Assembly: GCA_964353405.1 (NCBI GenBank)
Contig: CAYGWJ010000272.1
Span: forward strand, 1 to 9,042
From: JBGLNJ01 sp964353405
GTDB lineage: Bacteria > Chloroflexota > Anaerolineae > Fen-1058
Direction: 5' to 3'
Length of the DNA stretch: 9,042 nucleotides
The position numbers were made by a program, and so were the translations under genes. Shown here in pieces: positions 6,243-9,042 of this stretch. The notes below the pieces were generated by a model. The model had not been told where the DNA came from. It made no database searches and saw only the letters and a program-made list of their open reading frames with translations. Every line of letters begins with the position of its first letter. Position 1 is the stretch's first letter.

Positions 6243-6628
6243 TTGAACTCTCAAAAAGCCAAAGCAACATTCCGCTTGCCTGATCTCGCCGACTATCCCG
6301 AGCTGGCGGGCTATGCCCGTGAACAAATCTATGACCAGACCATAAGCTTCCGCCGCCGAACGAGAACGTAGACGTGTTCGCAGATGATTTCAGCAAGCAG
6401 CACACGCCACAATGGTGGCAAGATCTCTTTGGGGGGTCAGGGTTGCTAGAGGTAACGGACTGTCACGAGTTGGAGGACGCCACTATTCTCTACGAAGACC
6501 TCGTCCTCTACAACATCGAGCACAACCTCGACCCGGATGACGTAGAAATCTCTATCGCCCAACTCGAGTATGGCCGCACCCAACGGCCTCGCAAGTCGCT
6601 CTTCACGATCACGGCGCGCATGGTGTAA
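6243..6628 (+). pseudogene. SAM-dependent methyltransferase remnant with the central core deleted
   Basis: Two pieces of one family are seen in different frames. From TTG 6243 one frame reads LPDLADYPELAGYAREQIYDQT, the start typical of class I methyltransferases whose next segment is normally GPGGLYLA and the SAM-binding loop; here it ends at TAG 6369. From about 6360 a second frame reads VDVFADDFSKQHTPQWWQDL, then FGGSGLLEVTDC, to TAA 6626, matching the family's C-terminal (F/T)HSPxWWRxxxExSGLVEV region. The Rossmann core with the DLGCG-type loop, normally about 150 residues, is missing, so no SAM binding is possible. The join lies near 6335-6360. A separate 84-residue protein from GTG 6374 cannot be excluded but has no convincing ribosome site. 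Confidence 0.62.
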
Positions 6629-6630
6629 AC

Positions 6631-6658
6631 GAGGCAGCTTCGCAAGGTTCGTTGCCTC
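6631..6658. other. Stem-loop between convergent gene remnants
   Basis: GAGGCAGC (6631-6638) pairs with GTTGCCTC (6651-6658), eight pairs including one G-T, with a 12-nt loop. It begins two bases after the methyltransferase stop and reaches into the stop of the macroglobulin remnant. It could be a bidirectional terminator, but neither side has a T-tract. Confidence 0.35.
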
Positions 6659-6746
6659 ATCTCCCGATACTCAACGACTTTCTATCGCTTCTCCCAAATA
6701 CTTGGAAGAGGAGCTTGCGGGCGACAGCGGGGATGGCAGCGGTTGC
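6657..6746 (-). pseudogene. Remnant of an alpha-2-macroglobulin C-terminus
   Basis: Read on the minus strand in the frame ending at TGA 6657-6659, this encodes ATAAIPAVARKLLF, then QVFGRSDRKSLSIGR and stop. The intact gene ending at 7612 encodes QVIPTLAREFYFP, then EVFGRSDGRLLSIGR and stop. At the DNA level the last 45 bases agree at about 35 positions, so the two tails are homologous but not recently copied. Nothing of the rest of the gene is present; the remnant starts right after the DUF5615 stop codon and shares its reading frame. It may be the leftover of a second, tandem macroglobulin gene. Confidence 0.65.
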
Positions 6747-7106
6747 TCACAGTGGGATGAACAGTGCGCGATCTTGGTATTCTGCGCCTGCGGAAGCGAC
6801 CCAAATCAAGTACAACTCTTCAATCACGCGTCCGATGCCGACACCTGGGCGAATCCAAAAGATGCCAGGAATGTGCCGTCCTGCAGCCCAACGCTCAGTC
6901 AAGTACGCCGGTATAGTGCGCCGGTTTCGAGTGACCAGAATGTAACTGTTCCGCTCTAACCAATCCAGAATATCTGGGTCAGGCGTCCCCGCATCAGGGG
7001 CGCCCGAGTCCCCAATTGCCAGCACATCAATGCGGACATCCAACCGGCGCAATTTCCTTTGGACAGCACGGTTGATGTGTTCATCCAGCAGAAAGCGCGG
7101 CTTCAT
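6747..7106 (-). CDS. DUF5615 PIN-like protein (toxin-like partner)
   Basis: This 119-residue protein begins MKPRFLLDEHINRAV, with the acidic pair D8-E9 typical of the DUF5615 PIN-like fold. It continues with DPDILDWLERNSYILVTRNR (43-62), matching the family pattern DxxILxWAxxxxRILVTxN. In classic PIN nucleases an Asp follows VTR; here it is Asn61, which to my recollection is common in this DUF5615 branch, so nuclease activity is uncertain. The start codon overlaps the DUF433 stop by 4 nt (ATGA), so the two are translationally coupled. DUF433-DUF5615 pairs are regarded as putative toxin-antitoxin modules. The stop TGA (6747-6749) is followed in frame by the macroglobulin tail remnant, marking the edge of the inserted module. 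Confidence 0.88.
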   Translation of the reverse strand: MKPRFLLDEHINRAVQRKLRRLDVRIDVLAIGDSGAPDAGTPDPDILDWLERNSYILVTRNRRTIPAYLTERWAAGRHIPGIFWIRPGVGIGRVIEELYLIWVASAGAEYQDRALFIPL

Positions 7107-7471
7107 CTTTCCGCTGCCACAGCAAGTCGAGGTTGCGTCGCCTGATACAACTGGCGCTGCTGTTCCAGCCGCTCCCGCAGCATCCGCACAAATTCCGATG
7201 GATGATGCTGTTGTTCTTGCCAGGCTTCTTCCTGCTGCTGCCTCACGCGAGCCATGTAGGCAGCCACCTGCTCTTGATGCGCCAAGTAGTAGGTAATGGT
7301 TGCATAGACTTGTTCGAGCGAAAGCGTCGGATAACGCAGGACGATCTCCTCTGGGCTGGCGCCTTCCTGATAATCATGCAAGACTGTTTCAATGCCCACG
7401 CGAGTACCCTTGATGCGAATATCGTCTTCGCCAATGAAATCAAAATAGTCTGTCAATTCTATCTTGTCCAT
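7103..7471 (-). CDS. DUF433 protein (antitoxin-like, winged-helix type)
   Basis: This 122-residue protein has the DUF433 core: FDFIGEDDIRIKGTRVGIETVL (10-31; I-K-G-T-R-V-G corresponds to the family's IxGTRI/V), then YQEGASPEEIVLRYPTLSLEQVYATITYYL (34-63), the helix-turn-helix-like segment. A Gln- and Glu-rich helix (66-112, possible coiled coil) forms a longer C-terminus than in most members and may bind the DUF5615 partner. I chose ATG 7471 because GAGGA lies 9 nt upstream; the longer frame to 7528 begins inside the promoter spacer. It probably binds DNA and neutralises its partner, by analogy with the family. Confidence 0.88.
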   Translation of the reverse strand: MDKIELTDYFDFIGEDDIRIKGTRVGIETVLHDYQEGASPEEIVLRYPTLSLEQVYATITYYLAHQEQVAAYMARVRQQQEEAWQEQQHHPSEFVRMLRERLEQQRQLYQATQPRLAVAAER

Positions 7472-7485
7472 CTTACCACTTCCTC

Positions 7486-7499
7486 TCCACTGCGGTGGA
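7486..7499 (-). promoter_or_regulatory. Inverted repeat in the DUF433 leader
   Basis: TCCAC-TGCG-GTGGA forms a perfect 5-bp dyad just upstream of the DUF433 ribosome binding site (7481-7485) and downstream of the predicted transcription start. It could be an operator for autoregulation or an RNA hairpin. Function is inferred from position only. Confidence 0.35.
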
Positions 7500-7518
7500 T
7501 TTGCGCTGCTTTGCAACG

Positions 7519-7547
7519 AGTATAGCATATGGTTAATGCCTGGTCAA
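7519..7547 (-). promoter_or_regulatory. Strong sigma70-like promoter for the DUF433/DUF5615 pair
   Basis: On the minus strand, TTGACC (7542-7547), a 17-nt spacer (7525-7541) and TATACT (7519-7524) match 5 of 6 consensus bases in each box. Transcription would start near 7512, leaving about 40 nt before ATG 7471. The module therefore does not depend on read-through from the macroglobulin gene. Confidence 0.65.
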
Positions 7548-7567
7548 CAAAAACCGCCCACAATCAA

Positions 7568-7604
7568 GACCCGAAGAGCCGTTTCGCGCGAAACCCTTCA
7601 GGTC
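7568..7604 (-). terminator. Large imperfect stem with perfect 14-bp palindrome, possible terminator of the macroglobulin gene
   Basis: GTTTCGCGCGAAAC (7581-7594) is a perfect palindrome. Flanking arms GAAG/CTTC (7573-7576, 7596-7599) and GACC/GGTC (7568-7571, 7601-7604) extend it with small bulges. It begins 7 nt past the macroglobulin stop. On that strand a TTTTT run occurs about 12 nt farther on, too far for a textbook terminator, so a protein-binding site is an alternative. Confidence 0.4.
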
Positions 7605-7611
7605 TATTGTC

Positions 7612-9042
7612 TCACCTTCCAATACTCAATAACCTTCCATCGCTTCGACCAAACACCTCGGGAAAGTAAAACTCGCGCGCCAGGGTCGGAATGACCTGGT
7701 AATCGCCTGGCAGCGTGGCGCGGAAGGTGTAGCTGTATTCGTACGTGCCTTTGCTCAGGCGATCGGCAAACAGCACCACCTTTTCATCGCGCAGCTCGCT
7801 GCGGCTGTACCAATGCCACCACCACCAATAGTACGAGCGATTCCCCTGCCGCGTCAGCTCCGGCCCCTTGTCCAGCAGGCTCGTCGTCGCCAGCCCGCGA
7901 TCAATCGCTTCGCCGCCTGCCGGCACCGGGTCTTCGACGACGACATAGTACAGGTCGCTGGGCGCGATGAGGGTCAAGTCCACACGGATCACGTCGCCCA
8001 GCTTGACCTCCCGCACCTCCGGGCATTTCGGTCCATCCGTGCACGAGGCCAGCGTGTAGCGCCGGTTGACGGTGATGCCGCGCGACGCGGGCTGGATGTC
8101 TTGCACGGGCAGGAACACGCGCAAATGAGCGGTGTAATAGAGCCGTCCCTGACCGTCGCCGCGCGCGATGGTGAGTCGGTTACTCTCTTTCAATAGTTCG
8201 GCCACAGCCACGTTGAGCTTGGTGCTTTCGCGGAGGGTGTCTTTGTTCACGCGGCCACTGGCCCGGTCTTTGTCGTTGAGGAACACGGCATAGTCATAGT
8301 TGCTCTGCAGTTCGCCCGTCGCCCTCATCCAGTCAGTCAATCCGATGAGCGCCCAGGCCGTCTCCTGCGTCGTCTCCCAGTAGCCGCCCTTGCGCGCCAC
8401 CATCAGCCAGCGCACCACGTTGGGCGCAAGACCCCCGCCATGGCCCTCTCCCGCCTTGACAGGGGAGGGAGAGATGCGCGCCAGCGCGTCGGGGATGATG
8501 GCGGTCGAGCGCGTGTCGGTGTTCATCGCCCACCAATCGAACGCGGTCTCTTCCCAGTGCGCGCCTGTGGCGGATAATATCGCGGCATTGTTCAAGTCCG
8601 AGAGCAGCGTGGCGATGCGCTTGTCGGATGAATCACTCAACGCCAGCGCCAACGCCAGATACGCCCGGCCATAGTGACTCAGCTTGTTGCGATTGTCGAA
8701 CAAGTCGGTCAAGCGAGATGAGAGATTGGGCGATTTGCCTTCGGCCAGGACATACACCACCCAGGCTTGCTGATTGGCCGTGAAGGTGTTGTTGAGATCT
8801 CGCGCGGCGGCGAGCTTGCCGGTCAGGAATTGCTGGCCGCGCTGAATCACATCGCTCTTGACCTCGAAGCCGGATTGCTGTGCCTTGACCAGTGCAAACA
8901 CCACGTAGGCAGTGAGGTGCGCGTTGCTCTCTTGGCTATCGGCCCACCAGCCCCAACCGCCATCTTTGCGCTGCTGATTGTACAGCTTGTCCAACCCCTG
9001 TTTCACCAAGCCAGGCAAGCGTTCCTCTAATCCCTGATCCCT
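7612..9042 (-). CDS. Bacterial alpha-2-macroglobulin (YfhM-like), C-terminal part, 5'-partial
   Basis: The frame is open to the right edge, giving 476 residues of the C-terminus. The N-terminal portion here is the alpha/alpha-toroid thioester-domain region with QQRKDGGWGWW and FDWWAMNTDTRSTAI, then GGYWETTQETAWALIGL. Next come beta-rich macroglobulin domains with YYVVVEDPVPAG, a run of four Trp (YYWWWWHWYSR), and the C-terminal receptor-binding-like domain ending FGRSDGRLLSIGR. The thioester motif (CxEQ) and bait region would lie outside the window. Bacterial homologues are periplasmic or surface protease traps, often paired with penicillin-binding protein 1C; no such partner is visible here. 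Within the toroid an extra segment PSPVKAGEGHGGG is encoded by a palindromic repeat. A homologous tail fragment lies about 900 bp downstream beyond the DUF433/DUF5615 pair. Confidence 0.93.
   Translation of the reverse strand, partial: RDQGLEERLPGLVKQGLDKLYNQQRKDGGWGWWADSQESNAHLTAYVVFALVKAQQSGFEVKSDVIQRGQQFLTGKLAAARDLNNTFTANQQAWVVYVLAEGKSPNLSSRLTDLFDNRNKLSHYGRAYLALALALSDSSDKRIATLLSDLNNAAILSATGAHWEETAFDWWAMNTDTRSTAIIPDALARISPSPVKAGEGHGGGLAPNVVRWLMVARKGGYWETTQETAWALIGLTDWMRATGELQSNYDYAVFLNDKDRASGRVNKDTLRESTKLNVAVAELLKESNRLTIARGDGQGRLYYTAHLRVFLPVQDIQPASRGITVNRRYTLASCTDGPKCPEVREVKLGDVIRVDLTLIAPSDLYYVVVEDPVPAGGEAIDRGLATTSLLDKGPELTRQGNRSYYWWWWHWYSRSELRDEKVVLFADRLSKGTYEYSYTFRATLPGDYQVIPTLAREFYFPEVFGRSDGRLLSIGR
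8444..8473 (-). repeat. Palindromic repeat element read through in the macroglobulin gene
   Basis: CTCTCCC (8446-8452) faces its exact reverse complement GGGAGAG (8467-8473), with an inner CCT/AGG pair. On the coding strand this gives the segment PSPVKAGEGHGGG. Peptides of the form SPxPxxGEGxG are a recurring product of GC-rich dispersed palindromes in many bacteria, so this is probably an inserted repeat kept in frame. Confidence 0.6.

Noticed and set aside
7472..7528. Longer DUF433 start at 7528
   Set aside because: That ATG lies in the spacer between the -35 and -10 boxes of a near-consensus promoter, so it would not be in the transcript.

Overview
The window looks like chromosome from a Chloroflexota-type bacterium (Anaerolineae or a relative). 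This is inferred from protein character and moderate GC: a large secreted bacterial alpha-2-macroglobulin with a tryptophan-rich C-terminal domain, FG-GAP proteins, a free-standing GyrA-type beta-pinwheel, a DUF433/DUF5615 pair, and short heptanucleotide repeat arrays between genes. No 16S rRNA or other phylogenetic marker is present, so the assignment is tentative.

Layout. 1-971 (minus) is the N-terminal half of a secreted FG-GAP/VCBS-type repeat protein, running off the left edge and broken by a one-base frameshift. 972-1330 is a divergent control region with back-to-back sigma70-like promoters, heptamer repeats and a leader for the next gene. 1331-2974 (plus) is a two-domain ABC-F ATPase; its leader holds a five-codon ORF and a long-range stem that covers the Shine-Dalgarno sequence, resembling a translational attenuator. 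3013-3390 (plus) is a decayed C-terminal piece of a MurG/MGDG-synthase-like glycosyltransferase. 3415-4449 (minus) is a stand-alone GyrA C-terminal-domain-like protein. It diverges from a VIT1/CCC1-type transporter gene (4610-5283, plus, broken by a deletion of about 22 nt), which is followed 11 bp later by a tandem GNAT acetyltransferase (5295-6206). 6243-6628 (plus) is a methyltransferase remnant lacking its central SAM-binding core. 6657-6746 (minus) is a short remnant matching the C-terminus of the alpha-2-macroglobulin. 6747-7471 (minus) is a DUF433/DUF5615 toxin-antitoxin-like pair with its own strong promoter. 7612-9042 (minus) is the C-terminal part of an alpha-2-macroglobulin gene running off the right edge and carrying an in-frame palindromic element.

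How it fits together. This is not one pathway. It is a patchwork of single genes and two-gene units with an unusually high share of broken genes: two frameshifted and three reduced to fragments. That points either to decay in a variable region or, for the single-base case, to assembly error. The most interesting signals are the predicted attenuator in front of the ABC-F gene, the same heptamer family on both sides of that gene, and the duplicated alpha-2-macroglobulin tail on the two sides of the DUF433/DUF5615 module.
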